In this document: piece by piece, positions 45,996 to 54,865 of the stretch
Numbering within the stretch: the stretch's first letter is position 1
Layout: each line of letters opens with the position of its first letter
NCBI RefSeq assembly: GCF_025143825.1
Contig: NZ_CP083560.1
Coordinates: forward strand, 930,001-994,000
Direction: 5' to 3'
DNA from: Sulfitobacter sp. S223
GTDB lineage: Bacteria; Pseudomonadota; Alphaproteobacteria; Rhodobacterales; Rhodobacteraceae
Length of the DNA: 64,000 nt
The notes under the pieces: generated by a model
What the model saw: the letters and a program-made list of their open reading frames with translations, nothing else
Databases searched by the model: none
What the model was told of the DNA's origin: nothing
Translations under genes and position numbers: made by a program

Positions 45996-46844
45996 TTAAG
46001 CTTCAAGGGCAGCAAGTGAACGTGACGCTGCCTCGAAATGTTGTGGGTGGGTCTCTATGGCTTCGCGCAGCAGGCCTTTGCCTGTCTCCACATCACCCTG
46101 CTTGATCGCAGAAAGCGCCATAGTGTGCAGCAGTTGCGCGCGCTCTGTCTGGTCCATGGGGACAACCGGTAGGTTGTAGTTGCGCTGAGCCCCCCGCGCG
46201 AGGACAAGATTGTTCTTGGCTGTAAACAGCGTTCCATCCTGAGTAACCGCGCTGGTGAACAGACGCTCTGCGTCTTTGTAATCACCGCGCGTAAGCTTTG
46301 AATAGCCCCAGTTGTTTAGTACCGGCGCAGGCGAAGTGGTCAGCCCTGCTGAAATTTCATAAAAGCTATCGGCTTTTTTCCATTGCTTTTTGCTGTCAGC
46401 AACAATCGCTTCAAGGCGGTAGCGCTTGAATGTTTCATGGGTGGGGGGGATCGCTGTCAGGGTTTTCTCGGCATTGGCCCAGTCACCAGCACGGATCAAG
46501 GCATCGGCGAGTTCAACGCGGTCATCATCAGTAGCCCCGGTAAGAGCGACGGTGCGCTGCCATGCGGCGGCACCTTCATCGTGGCGCTTGGCACGGATTA
46601 GTGATTGCGAAAGGCCACGGTTGAATTCGATATTATCAGGCTGTTCTTTGACGATGCGTTGGAAGTATGTCACCGCCTCGTTCGGGTCAGCGACTGTCAG
46701 CATCACATCATTCAGATTTGCATCATCAATGACGTTTACGTCCTGAAAGGCACGCTCAACGGTCTCATCCGCGCTCTTTTCAGAGCAGGCTGCCAAAACG
46801 GTTGCCCCTACCAAAAGGGCGCTCAAAACGGAGGTGTGGCGCAT
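45996..46844 (-). CDS. tadD: TPR-repeat lipoprotein (TadD-like)
   Basis: This 282-aa protein has a lipoprotein signal (lipobox LAAC, Cys20) and tandem TPR repeats from about residue 50, for example NIEFNRGLSQSLIRAKRHDE, to the C-terminus. TadD proteins act as pilotin-like factors for the Tad secretin. It lies between the peptidase and a second TPR lipoprotein, so the locus has two TadD-like genes. Confidence 0.88.
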   Translation of the reverse strand: MRHTSVLSALLVGATVLAACSEKSADETVERAFQDVNVIDDANLNDVMLTVADPNEAVTYFQRIVKEQPDNIEFNRGLSQSLIRAKRHDEGAAAWQRTVALTGATDDDRVELADALIRAGDWANAEKTLTAIPPTHETFKRYRLEAIVADSKKQWKKADSFYEISAGLTTSPAPVLNNWGYSKLTRGDYKDAERLFTSAVTQDGTLFTAKNNLVLARGAQRNYNLPVVPMDQTERAQLLHTMALSAIKQGDVETGKGLLREAIETHPQHFEAASRSLAALEA

Positions 46845-46917
46845 TTTGCGTCCTTTACTGCTTCTGCCTCATGCGGTGCCCCAGTGCGGGATTTGCGATG
46901 CCATGCCTATTTTTAGG

Positions 46918-47505
46918 TCACAGCCCCGAACGGATCAGATAATCAGCCGATCCACGGCGCACCAATTTATATTCATTCAAGTTATCCGAAAACGTACCAG
47001 AATTCTCTGTTTTTTCGAGTGCTAAACGTAGATTGTCACGAATTGAGACACTTTCGCCATTGTCCAGCGCAAAAGCCTTGCGGAATACCTGTGTGGCATC
47101 GGCATTTTTGCCACGCTCCATCAGGACAACACCAAGATTATTCCATATTTCGGGTTGGGTTGCGTCACGTTCAACCGCTCGGCGCAGCAGGGTTTCAGCC
47201 TGTCCCAAACGTCCCAATCCCAGATTGGCTGTGCCCAGACCGGACAGGATTTCGGCATCTACGGTCCCGCGATCAATGGCGGCGCGGTTGAAAGACCGGA
47301 TTGCCAACTCATACTGGCCGGAGGCTACAAGGCGGTGACCTACTTCCAGATTGTCCGCACCATCGGCGCGCAAATCAACGCCAGGTGCATCCAGCGCGCT
47401 CTTTTTCGGTCCGAACAAAGACGTGCCAAAGCCGCCTGAAGAACAGGCGGCCAAAGCAAGAGACAGGATCAGAAGGGCGATCGTGCGCCACAACCGTGAT
47501 ATCAT
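46918..47505 (-). CDS. tadD: second TPR-repeat lipoprotein (TadD-like)
   Basis: This 195-aa protein has a lipobox LAAC (Cys21), then a basic stretch and TPR repeats (about residues 54-150, including GLGTANLGLGRLGQAETLLR and IWNNLGVVLMERGKNADA). The start overlaps the tadC stop by one base (TAATG). It is shorter than its neighbour, and the two share only the general lipoprotein-TPR plan, so they are not a recent duplication. Confidence 0.88.
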   Translation of the reverse strand: MISRLWRTIALLILSLALAACSSGGFGTSLFGPKKSALDAPGVDLRADGADNLEVGHRLVASGQYELAIRSFNRAAIDRGTVDAEILSGLGTANLGLGRLGQAETLLRRAVERDATQPEIWNNLGVVLMERGKNADATQVFRKAFALDNGESVSIRDNLRLALEKTENSGTFSDNLNEYKLVRRGSADYLIRSGL

Positions 47506-48491
47506 TAATTCGCTCCAGGAGCACCCAATTCGCCCATTTTCGAGATACCCATGACCGAAGGACCAACAAGAATGACCAGCAGCGGTGGGACCGTGAACAT
47601 CATTGTGGCAAGTGTCATCTTGGTTGGCAACTTGTTTGCGGCCTCTTCGGCGCGCATTACGCGTTTGTCCCGCATCTCTTCTGCGTAGACCCGCAAGGCA
47701 TCAGCGATGGATGTACCGAAAGCGGCAGATTGAACCAGCACGGTTACGAACGATGACACGTCCTGTACGCCGCAGCGCGTGCCCATGTCGTTCAGCACGT
47801 TCACCTTGTCTTTACCGGCTTTCATCTCATGCGCGACGACTTCGAATTCATCGGCAAGCGCGGCATAGGATGCACGCAGTTCACGGGCGACACGTACAAT
47901 ACATTGGTCCAGTGATTGACCCGCTTCCACGCAGACCAGCATCATGTCCAATGCATCCGGGAAACCGCGTTCAATCTCTTCTTTGCGGGCAGCGACACGG
48001 CGCGTGACCCAATATTTCGGCAGCCAGTATCCCATGCCGCCGGGCCCAAGGGTCCACATGACGGTTTTCTGTGTGCTCATATCGCCTTCGACGATGATAT
48101 TTGTGTAAACCACGCCAATCAGCAGGCCCAGCAAACCCAGAGACATCTGCGCGAAATAGAACATGCGCACCGCATCACGTGACTGATAGCCCGCCTGACG
48201 CAATTCAAGCTGCTTCTGGCTAAGTTCTTTGTCGTCTGACGGCTCAAGGAAGGTCGCGAATTTTTCAAGCTGGGCGTTGCCGTCCTTTTGACGCAAGGCT
48301 TGGACCTGATCATTGGCCCCCTTGCCACCGCCTTTTTGCTGACGCTTGAGCTTGTCGAGAGGGTCTTCCGGCTGGTTCATCATCATAGCAACCGTCGCTA
48401 AGACGAGGATGGTCCCGATCACACCGAGGATGATGATCATCCCGAAGGGACCCATCACGTCACCGATTGCTGTATTGATGGTACTGAGCAT
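47505..48491 (-). CDS. tadC: Tad pilus assembly inner-membrane protein TadC
   Basis: TadC is a type II secretion F-type platform protein of the Flp pilus. The 328-aa protein has an N-terminal transmembrane helix (about residues 13-35), a basic cytosolic region with KLKRQQKGGGKG, two mid helices, a cytosolic T2SSF domain with LDMMLVCVEAGQSLDQCI (near 185-202), and a C-terminal hydrophobic helix. It pairs with tadB, ten bases upstream. Confidence 0.93.
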   Translation of the reverse strand: MLSTINTAIGDVMGPFGMIIILGVIGTILVLATVAMMMNQPEDPLDKLKRQQKGGGKGANDQVQALRQKDGNAQLEKFATFLEPSDDKELSQKQLELRQAGYQSRDAVRMFYFAQMSLGLLGLLIGVVYTNIIVEGDMSTQKTVMWTLGPGGMGYWLPKYWVTRRVAARKEEIERGFPDALDMMLVCVEAGQSLDQCIVRVARELRASYAALADEFEVVAHEMKAGKDKVNVLNDMGTRCGVQDVSSFVTVLVQSAAFGTSIADALRVYAEEMRDKRVMRAEEAANKLPTKMTLATMMFTVPPLLVILVGPSVMGISKMGELGAPGAN

Positions 48492-48501
48492 GACTGCCCC
48501 C

Positions 48502-49464
48502 TTAAACTTTGATGTTGGTGAGCACGCGCATCACCAGAAGGTTAATGCCAAGGAATATCCCGACGAAGAAGCAAGCCGGAATGAAGTATGGCGTTTCCTT
48601 GACCTCGTCATAATAGTTCGGCTTCGTCACGTTGATCGCGATCAGCGCGAGGATCGGGAAGGCGGACAGAAATTTGCCAGACCATTTTGCTTCGGCTGTG
48701 ATCGCTTTCACTTTCCGGAACAGACGGAAACGTGCGCGGATAACCTTGGCCAGACCGGCCAGAATTTCTGCAAGGTTACCGCCTGATTGCTGCTGGATCG
48801 TCACAGCCACGGCGAGGAAGCGCAAATCCTGCATGTCCAAGCGTTCAGCCATGTCCTTCAGCGCTTCGCCTACGTCACGGCCATAGGCCGCTTCGTCAGC
48901 GATTACACCAAATTCTGATGCCAGCGGATCCTGGATTTCCTTTGAGACAATCGAAATTGCGTTGGTAAAGGGGTGACCCACACGCAAGGAGCGCACCATC
49001 AGTTCAACCGCGTCAGGCAACTGTTCTTCGATCAGACCCATCCGTTTGCCGGCTTTCATGGAAATCCACAGAAAAACGCCACCGATGCCCATGCCGATAG
49101 ACATCACAAGCCGGACAAGAGGATCAGTGGCTGTGCCGACTGTCAGCCCCATAAAGATAATGGCTGAAGCCGCTGCCATGACCAAAAGCAATTGTTGTGG
49201 CGTAAAGGCGATTGCGGCTTTTTGAGCCTTTTCGGAAAGCAAAGAGTAAAGCGGGATAGAGCGCGCTTTCATGTGTTGCTGCATTTCCTTGCGCAGCTTA
49301 TCCAGCACTTCTTCGCGGCGTTGGCCCTTTTCCAGCATCTCAAGGCGACGGTTCACCCTGCTGTTCAGCGAAATGGATTTACCGAACGCCACCAGATAGA
49401 GGCCTTCGACGAGCACCAGTACACCGATAAAGATCAGCCCGTAGATGATTGGTTCTGCACTCAT
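48502..49464 (-). CDS. tadB: Tad pilus assembly inner-membrane protein TadB
   Basis: TadB is the other T2SSF-type platform protein. The 320-aa protein has an N-terminal transmembrane helix (about residues 5-25), a basic segment with NRRLEMLEKGQRREEVLDKL, the T2SSF signature LPDAVELMVRSLRVGHPFTNAI (near 152-173), and two C-terminal hydrophobic helices. An AAGGACC/AAGG ribosome site lies just upstream of the ATG. The 83-bp gap to cpaF contains three tandem hairpin repeats. Confidence 0.93.
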   Translation of the reverse strand: MSAEPIIYGLIFIGVLVLVEGLYLVAFGKSISLNSRVNRRLEMLEKGQRREEVLDKLRKEMQQHMKARSIPLYSLLSEKAQKAAIAFTPQQLLLVMAAASAIIFMGLTVGTATDPLVRLVMSIGMGIGGVFLWISMKAGKRMGLIEEQLPDAVELMVRSLRVGHPFTNAISIVSKEIQDPLASEFGVIADEAAYGRDVGEALKDMAERLDMQDLRFLAVAVTIQQQSGGNLAEILAGLAKVIRARFRLFRKVKAITAEAKWSGKFLSAFPILALIAINVTKPNYYDEVKETPYFIPACFFVGIFLGINLLVMRVLTNIKV

Positions 49465-49480
49465 GACCTTGGTCCTTATT

Positions 49481-49552
49481 GCGCCTGAGGCGCATCGTGT
49501 TAGCGCGCCTGAGGCGCATCGTGTTGGTGCGCCAACGGCGCTTGATGTTATT
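49481..49552. repeat. three tandem 24-bp units, each an inverted repeat, between cpaF and tadB
   Basis: Unit 1 (49481-49504) and unit 2 (49505-49528) share 22 of 24 bases, beginning GCGCCTGAGGCGCATCGTGT. Unit 3 (49529-49552) is more diverged and overlaps the cpaF stop. Each unit contains GCGCC-N3-GGCGC, a small hairpin. In unit 3 the three loop bases differ but both arms are kept, which suggests that pairing matters. On the minus-strand mRNA this is a row of three stem-loops between cpaF and tadB. Confidence 0.85.
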
Positions 49553-50975
49553 GGGCCGCGATGGGCTCATAGATGGATGACGGCAGATCATAACCCCACA
49601 TCCGGAAACGTTCAGCGTAGTGGCTGCGCACGCCTGTGGCTGTGAAGTGGCCGATAATCTTGTTCTCGGGGGTCAGGCCGACGCGCTGGTAGCGGAAAAT
49701 TTCCTGCATCGAGATAACATCGCCCTCCATCCCCGTGATTTCGGTGATCGACGTCATGCGGCGCGAACCATCTTGCAGACGTGAAGCCTGCACAATCAGG
49801 TTCACAGCGCTGGAGATCTGGGAACGCACCGCTTTCAAGGGCATTTCGATGCCGGCCATGGCGATCATGTTCTCAAGACGTGACACGCCGTCCCGGGCAG
49901 AGTTTGCGTGGATCGTGGTCATGGAACCATCATGGCCCGTGTTCATAGCCTGAAGCATGTCGATAACTTCTTCGCCACGCGTCTCACCCACGATGATACG
50001 GTCCGGACGCATACGCAGAGCGTTTTTCAGACAGTCGCGGGGGGAAACCTCGCCTTTGCCTTCCACGTTTGGCGGGCGGGATTCCATCCTGCCCACGTGT
50101 GTCTGTTGCAGTTGAAGTTCGGCCGTATCCTCGATCGTCAGGATGCGTTCGGCGTTGTCGATGAACGATGACAGCGCGTTCAGCGTGGTCGTTTTACCAG
50201 AACCTGTACCGCCGGAAACGATCACATTCAAACGGGTGGCAACGGCGGCTTGCAGATATGCAGCCATCTCTTCGGTGAAGGCGCCGAATTGCACCAGATC
50301 ATCGATGCCAAGCTTGTCTTTCTTAAACTTACGAATGGAAACCAGACTACCGTCCACCGCAACTGGCGGCACCATCGCGTTAAATCGCGAGCCATCTTTG
50401 AGACGCGCATCGACGTAAGGGTTGCTTTCATCTACGCGGCGACCAACGGCTGAAACGATTTTGTCGATGATGCGCAGCAAGTGACGCTCATCCTTGAACG
50501 TAACATCCGTCAGCTCCAGCTTACCTGAGCGTTCTACGAAAATCTGCTGCGGTCCGTTTACCAGAATATCGTTTACTGTGTCGTCTTTTAGCAACGTCTC
50601 AAGCGGGCCAAGGCCGGTCACTTCGTCATAAAGCTCGGAGTTGAGCGTCATACGGTCTTCACGGCCCAGCACGATCGACTTTTCGCCAAGATATTCGGCC
50701 GAGATCGAATTGATCTCCTGGCGCAGGTCCGCTTCAGAGGCGTGTTCAAGAGCTGAAAGGTTCAAATTGTCGAGGAGAACGCGGTGAAGTTCGAGCTTGA
50801 TGTCGCCCATCCGCTGCTTGCGCTTTACCTCCTTGTCTACCGGAGCCGCAGCCGCCGGCTGCGATGCACGGCGCATGGAGGCCGATGCAGCGGCTTCTTT
50901 TTTGGCTGTCTCAATTGCGGTTACCGAGGCTGCTGGGGCAGGGGCGGCTTCCGGCTTTTTATATTTGGAGAACAT
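49548..50975 (-). CDS. cpaF: Tad/Flp pilus secretion ATPase CpaF (TadA)
   Basis: CpaF powers Flp pilus assembly. The 475-aa GspE-type ATPase has an Ala-rich N-terminal tail, a helical N-domain, and Walker [10 protein letters not shown] (near residue 249), followed by the Asp box ([20 protein letters not shown]), Walker B-like segment ([14 protein letters not shown]) and the His box with [13 protein letters not shown]. It is preceded closely by cpaE. Confidence 0.96.
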   Translation of the reverse strand: MFSKYKKPEAAPAPAASVTAIETAKKEAAASASMRRASQPAAAAPVDKEVKRKQRMGDIKLELHRVLLDNLNLSALEHASEADLRQEINSISAEYLGEKSIVLGREDRMTLNSELYDEVTGLGPLETLLKDDTVNDILVNGPQQIFVERSGKLELTDVTFKDERHLLRIIDKIVSAVGRRVDESNPYVDARLKDGSRFNAMVPPVAVDGSLVSIRKFKKDKLGIDDLVQFGAFTEEMAAYLQAAVATRLNVIVSGGTGSGKTTTLNALSSFIDNAERILTIEDTAELQLQQTHVGRMESRPPNVEGKGEVSPRDCLKNALRMRPDRIIVGETRGEEVIDMLQAMNTGHDGSMTTIHANSARDGVSRLENMIAMAGIEMPLKAVRSQISSAVNLIVQASRLQDGSRRMTSITEITGMEGDVISMQEIFRYQRVGLTPENKIIGHFTATGVRSHYAERFRMWGYDLPSSIYEPIAAQ

Positions 50976-51001
50976 TTCAGTATGCTTTCTTTGCTCGGAA
51001 C

Positions 51002-52237
51002 TCAGGCCGCCGCGGCATCATTGTCGCGCAGGTTGTGCAGGGACGCTGCCAGCTTCGCGATTTCTTTTCGAAGCGGGCTCTTGGGCGTGGACGTGGCCAG
51101 CGGCATGCCGTGGTCATTTGCTTGCGTGATTGGTTTGCCACCATCAGGCAGCTGTAGATCGATACTGATTTCAAGGCTCTCGGCCATCCGCTTGACCCGG
51201 CTCTTGGCATTGAGATCGGTAAATTTGGGGGCGCGGTTCAACACATAGCGCAGTTTTTCAACAGGCAGCTCTTCGGACTGCAACGCACGTTTGAAGCGCA
51301 GCGTGTTCTGGGCCGATCGCATGTCCAGCTCAAGCATAGCGAAATAGATATGGGCGCAGGTCAGAACCCTTTCGGACCACTGAACAAGCGTCGAAGGCAT
51401 GTCGATGATTACATAGTCAAATTGGTTCCGCGCCATATCCAGAACCCGACCGACGTCTTCGGAAGTGATCAGGTCCAGTGGCAACATGTCAGAAGGGGCG
51501 GTTAAAACCTGTAATTTGTCTTCATAGCTTACCAGCGCCTGACCGAAGATTTCTTCGTCCATGGATTCGGTGTCCGACAGCATTTCATAGACCACTTCGC
51601 GGCGCGGCAAATCAAGATATGTAGAGGCCGAGCCAAACTGCAAATCCAAATCCAGCAGGCAGACGGAAGGGCTGTCAGTTTTGCTAAGATTGGCGAGCTC
51701 CCAAGCCAGATTGACTGCCAACGTGGTAGAGCCTGTGCCACCGGCCAGGCCGTGAACAACAATGACAGCACCATCTTTTTGGGCGCCTGCGCGTAACGGT
51801 GAGGACGAAGCAGCCTCAACCGGAGCGGGGGCAGGGGTGCGGATCCGCTCGATGGCCTGCGCCAATTCACCCTCGGGCAGCGGATAGGGTACAAATTCAT
51901 CGGCGCCCTGCCGCAATAGGGAGTGGAGCGCCGCAGGTGTGACATCCTCAGCGATCAGGATCACCTTGATATCGCGTTTTTTGGCTTGAAGGATGATTTC
52001 GGACATCATGGGCAGATTGTCTTCGTCTGCGTCATCCAGCGCGAGGGCGATGAACTCCATGCCCTTTGCTTCGGGTTGCCCGAAGAACGACAGAGCCTCG
52101 GCAAAACCCAGATCCCCCCAGCTTTCGCCAAGTACACTCTCCATGTCTTCGATCAGCAGATCGAAGTTTTGCACATCACGGCTGACCGTGCACGCAAGGA
52201 TCATATCCTGTTCTGGTTGCGGCATTACGCTGCTCAT
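51002..52237 (-). CDS. cpaE: Tad pilus localisation protein CpaE (TadZ)
   Basis: This 411-aa protein has a receiver-like N-terminal domain (about residues 15-130) and a MinD/ParA-like domain. In TadZ/CpaE proteins it directs pilus components to the pole. The P-loop region reads VHGLAGGTGSTTLAVN (near 158): both the signature Lys and the Walker A Lys of ParA-type ATPases are missing. TadZ proteins are known for atypical Walker A motifs. The start at 52237 (MSSVMPQPEQ) is nine bases after AAGGA; upstream in-frame starts exist at 52246 and 52258. Confidence 0.9.
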   Translation of the reverse strand: MSSVMPQPEQDMILACTVSRDVQNFDLLIEDMESVLGESWGDLGFAEALSFFGQPEAKGMEFIALALDDADEDNLPMMSEIILQAKKRDIKVILIAEDVTPAALHSLLRQGADEFVPYPLPEGELAQAIERIRTPAPAPVEAASSSPLRAGAQKDGAVIVVHGLAGGTGSTTLAVNLAWELANLSKTDSPSVCLLDLDLQFGSASTYLDLPRREVVYEMLSDTESMDEEIFGQALVSYEDKLQVLTAPSDMLPLDLITSEDVGRVLDMARNQFDYVIIDMPSTLVQWSERVLTCAHIYFAMLELDMRSAQNTLRFKRALQSEELPVEKLRYVLNRAPKFTDLNAKSRVKRMAESLEISIDLQLPDGGKPITQANDHGMPLATSTPKSPLRKEIAKLAASLHNLRDNDAAAA

Positions 52238-52469
52238 TGCCTTCATTCCTTCTATCAAAGGGCATTCTGCCCGGTCTGACGGGCCCGAAAGGCACTGTGT
52301 CGGACCACGCCAGCCCCCCGCCAGACATTTTGCCCGGACAGAGTTTTCTTGTTGAGGAATTCATCGCAGTGAAGTTGGGCAGGATTGGGGCCGAAAAGCT
52401 GCGATTGTTGGGTATCTTGAAACGATCACGGGCTTAGCGCGGGATTGACCCGTCAGCCAACGCGGGGGA

Positions 52470-52499
52470 CAAAATGGAAAAACCGCCCCTGAAGGGCGG
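52470..52499 (-). terminator. intrinsic terminator after the Tad ompA gene
   Basis: On the minus strand CCGCCC pairs with GGGCGG around TTCAG (stem bases 52483-52488 and 52494-52499) and is followed by TTTTTCCATTTTG. It splits the Tad locus into a pilin-cpaB-rcpA-ompA part and a cpaE-onward part. The 264-bp gap to cpaE probably contains the promoter for the second part; I could not place it with confidence. Confidence 0.7.
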
Positions 52500-52521
52500 C
52501 TTTGTAAGTAATTTCAGTTAT

Positions 52522-53202
52522 TTAGTTTGTGCCGAGTGTTCCGACGCCCTGCGTAGACAGCGTAGCGCTGGCGACCGCGCTTGCGACATAGTCGCGGTAA
52601 ATGATCTGCGCGTATTTCCCGTCCAAAACGGTAGGGTGACGCGATACAAAACCGCTCACTTCTGTCACCGTCCGGCGATTGCGGCGTTCGCGACCCTGAG
52701 TCACGACCAGAGGTTGTGTTTCTCCGAAGGAAACAACGGCTTCAAGACGGCTGGAGCTGATCCCGAGCGTAGAAAGGTAGCGGACAACTGCATTCGCGCG
52801 GCGTTGGCCGAGGGCCTTGTTCGAACGATTTGAACCGACAGCGTCAGTATGCCCATATACGCGGAAGCGGATTTCTGGGAACTGGCGGATCCAATCAGCT
52901 TGCTTGCGCAGGATCGCTTGCGCGCCCGGCTCCAGCTGTGAGGAGTTGAACGCGAAGTTCACCGTGCTGTCCACTTCGGTCGAGAAACGCTTGGCAAGAT
53001 CGAAGGTATATTGACGCTCTCCGGTCATGACCAAGCGGTTGTTCAGCGTCGCTTCGCCAAAACTGCCGGTATCCACCAGTGAGCCTGCTTCGGAATAAAA
53101 CTGAGTATAGACCACATCCGAGCTCGGGGCGCAGGCACCAAGGCCCAAAACCGCTGACAGTAGGCTGCCCGTAATGATATTCCGATGGGTCATGCGTTGC
53201 AT
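52522..53202 (-). CDS. OmpA-family lipoprotein of the Tad locus
   Basis: This 226-aa protein has a lipobox-type signal (LGAC, Cys24) and an OmpA C-terminal peptidoglycan-binding domain (about residues 80-180, with VNFAFNSSQLEPGAQAIL and YGHTDAVGSNRSNKALGQRR). A further 45 residues follow the domain. It probably ties the pilus secretin to the cell wall. The start at 53202 lies four bases after the rcpA stop; a second ATG at 53193 is also possible. The longer upstream frame overlaps rcpA and is rejected. Confidence 0.88.
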   Translation of the reverse strand: MQRMTHRNIITGSLLSAVLGLGACAPSSDVVYTQFYSEAGSLVDTGSFGEATLNNRLVMTGERQYTFDLAKRFSTEVDSTVNFAFNSSQLEPGAQAILRKQADWIRQFPEIRFRVYGHTDAVGSNRSNKALGQRRANAVVRYLSTLGISSSRLEAVVSFGETQPLVVTQGRERRNRRTVTEVSGFVSRHPTVLDGKYAQIIYRDYVASAVASATLSTQGVGTLGTN

Positions 53203-53206
53203 TAGC

Positions 53207-54646
53207 TTAATCCAGTACATAGCCATAAGACCCGGTAAAGTCCTGCTTGGCAACCTCGCCTGCAGCGCCCTTGCTAGGAGTGCGCGTACCTGCGGCTGTG
53301 CGGCCGTGAAGGAATAGGTCTTGTTCGGTGGGTGGTTTGATGCGGTCAGTCGGCAGTGCCAAGGCTTCGCCGCGTGTCGGCGTGACAAGATGTGCGCTGA
53401 TGATAATCACCAATTCCGTCTGGCTTCGCTGGTAGTTGGCAGAGCGGAAAAGCGCGCCAAGCACCGGCACATCGCCGATCCAAGGTAATTGGGAAGAGTT
53501 GTCTGTGAAATCATCCTGTAGCAGACCGGCAATCGCGAAACTTTCGCCATCGCGCATCTCGACCGTGGTCGAAGTTTCGCGACGTGAGAAGGCAGAAACC
53601 GAGAAGCCGCCGTCAAGGGTGATCCCGTTGGCCGGGTCAATCGCAGAGACTGCTGCCTTGAGTTCGAGGTTGATCAGATCTTTGTCCACAACACGGGGAA
53701 TGAATGCAAGTTCTACACCGAAGGGCTTGAATTCAATGGAGGTTCTGCCGTCCGATTGGGATACTGGGATCGGGTATTCGCCACCGGCGAGGAACTTCGC
53801 CTCTTGACCGGAAAGTGCAACAAGGTTGGGTTCTGCGAGGAACCGAACAACGCCTTTTTGCTCAAGCGCTTCAAGTAGAATGCCCACTTGCGTCGAACCG
53901 GCATTAAAGCCGAACAGGATCGCGCCAGTGTTTGTGTTTGCGTCGGGCAGGGACCCTGCGATCGCTGCTGTGCTCCCACCGTTGGTGGTCAAGCCACCAG
54001 TACCGGCACGCACACCCAAGTCGCTCCCGATGCCACCACTAAGAGACAGCGAAGAGCTAAGAGATTTTGAAACCGAACGCTGCATCTCTGCAAAACGTAC
54101 CTTTAGCATGACTTGCTGAATGCCGCCCACGCTCATCAGGTTCGATACGCGTTCGGGAGCATAGCGTTCTGCGAGCTCAAGTGCGCGCTGGAGCTTTTGG
54201 GCTGATGTCACAACACCTGACAGAACAATGCCGTCATTGGCGGAGCGTACTTCAATACGTTCGCCGGGCAAGATTTGCCGCAGACGTTCTTTGAATTCAG
54301 ACAAGTCAGGCGTCACGACCACATCGACATTTGTGATCAAGCGGCCTGCTGCATCAAAAAGCGTCAGGGTTGTTGTGCCAGGCGCTTTGCCAAGAACATA
54401 AATGGTGCGATCCGACAGCGAGGAGAGGTCCGCAATGCCTGGGTTGGCAATGCTTAACTCTGCAAATGGCGTATCGCTTTCTACAACAATCGCACGGTTG
54501 AGCGGCACCTGCAGCCTGGTGCTGGTACCACTTTTCACTACGCGCAGGTTATCTGCGTTGACCACCGTGGGGGCGGTCACTGCAAATGCGGATACGCTGA
54601 GTGTCAGCCCGAGAAGAGCTGCCTTCAGAAATCTATCGATTTTCAT
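53207..54646 (-). CDS. cpaC: Tad pilus outer-membrane secretin RcpA/CpaC
   Basis: This 479-aa protein forms the outer-membrane channel for the Flp pilus. It has a signal peptide (MKIDRFLKAALLGLTLS...), an N-terminal pilus-assembly and BON-like region (about residues 30-160), and the secretin domain with VGILLEALEQKGVVRFLAEP (near 235-254) and the C-terminal GDVPVLGALFRSANYQRSQTELVIIISAHLV consensus. The start at 54646 fits the signal peptide; a longer frame begins at 54667. Confidence 0.94.
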   Translation of the reverse strand: MKIDRFLKAALLGLTLSVSAFAVTAPTVVNADNLRVVKSGTSTRLQVPLNRAIVVESDTPFAELSIANPGIADLSSLSDRTIYVLGKAPGTTTLTLFDAAGRLITNVDVVVTPDLSEFKERLRQILPGERIEVRSANDGIVLSGVVTSAQKLQRALELAERYAPERVSNLMSVGGIQQVMLKVRFAEMQRSVSKSLSSSLSLSGGIGSDLGVRAGTGGLTTNGGSTAAIAGSLPDANTNTGAILFGFNAGSTQVGILLEALEQKGVVRFLAEPNLVALSGQEAKFLAGGEYPIPVSQSDGRTSIEFKPFGVELAFIPRVVDKDLINLELKAAVSAIDPANGITLDGGFSVSAFSRRETSTTVEMRDGESFAIAGLLQDDFTDNSSQLPWIGDVPVLGALFRSANYQRSQTELVIIISAHLVTPTRGEALALPTDRIKPPTEQDLFLHGRTAAGTRTPSKGAAGEVAKQDFTGSYGYVLD

Positions 54647-54794
54647 GTGACCTGCCTTTTTGATCACGCCTCAAAATAGGGTCTTTTTGCCCGTCGTTTG
54701 GATAACTCTGCGGCAATTCGGATTTTATTGCAAGAATCAATGCACTCCGAGGGGTAATTGTTGTGGATAAATGGCAACAGAGCCGCAAAGCACA

Positions 54795-54820
54795 ACGCCG
54801 CCCCCAAAAGGGAACGGCGT
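54795..54820. other. imperfect hairpin between cpaB and cpaC
   Basis: ACGCCG-CC-CCC and GGG-AA-CGGCGT pair around AAAA, an 11-base stem with a mismatch pair, in the 219-bp cpaB-cpaC gap. No strong T-run follows on the minus strand, so it may be an attenuator, an RNA-processing site or an mRNA stabiliser and not a full terminator. Confidence 0.35.
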
Positions 54821-54865
54821 CATAAATAGCTATATAATTAGGGGGTCGGCAGTGATTTTTGCGCC

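Noticed and set aside
49481..49552. CRISPR array
   Set aside because: Units are contiguous with no unique spacers and no cas genes nearby.
49379..49591. 70-codon frame with a repeated motif across the cpaF-tadB gap
   Set aside because: The apparent protein repeat is explained by the 24-bp DNA repeats, and the frame overlaps the start of tadB and the end of cpaF.
52522..53388. Longer N-terminus for the OmpA lipoprotein
   Set aside because: The extra 62 residues overlap the rcpA gene and contain no signal; the lipobox-containing start at 53202 is sound.
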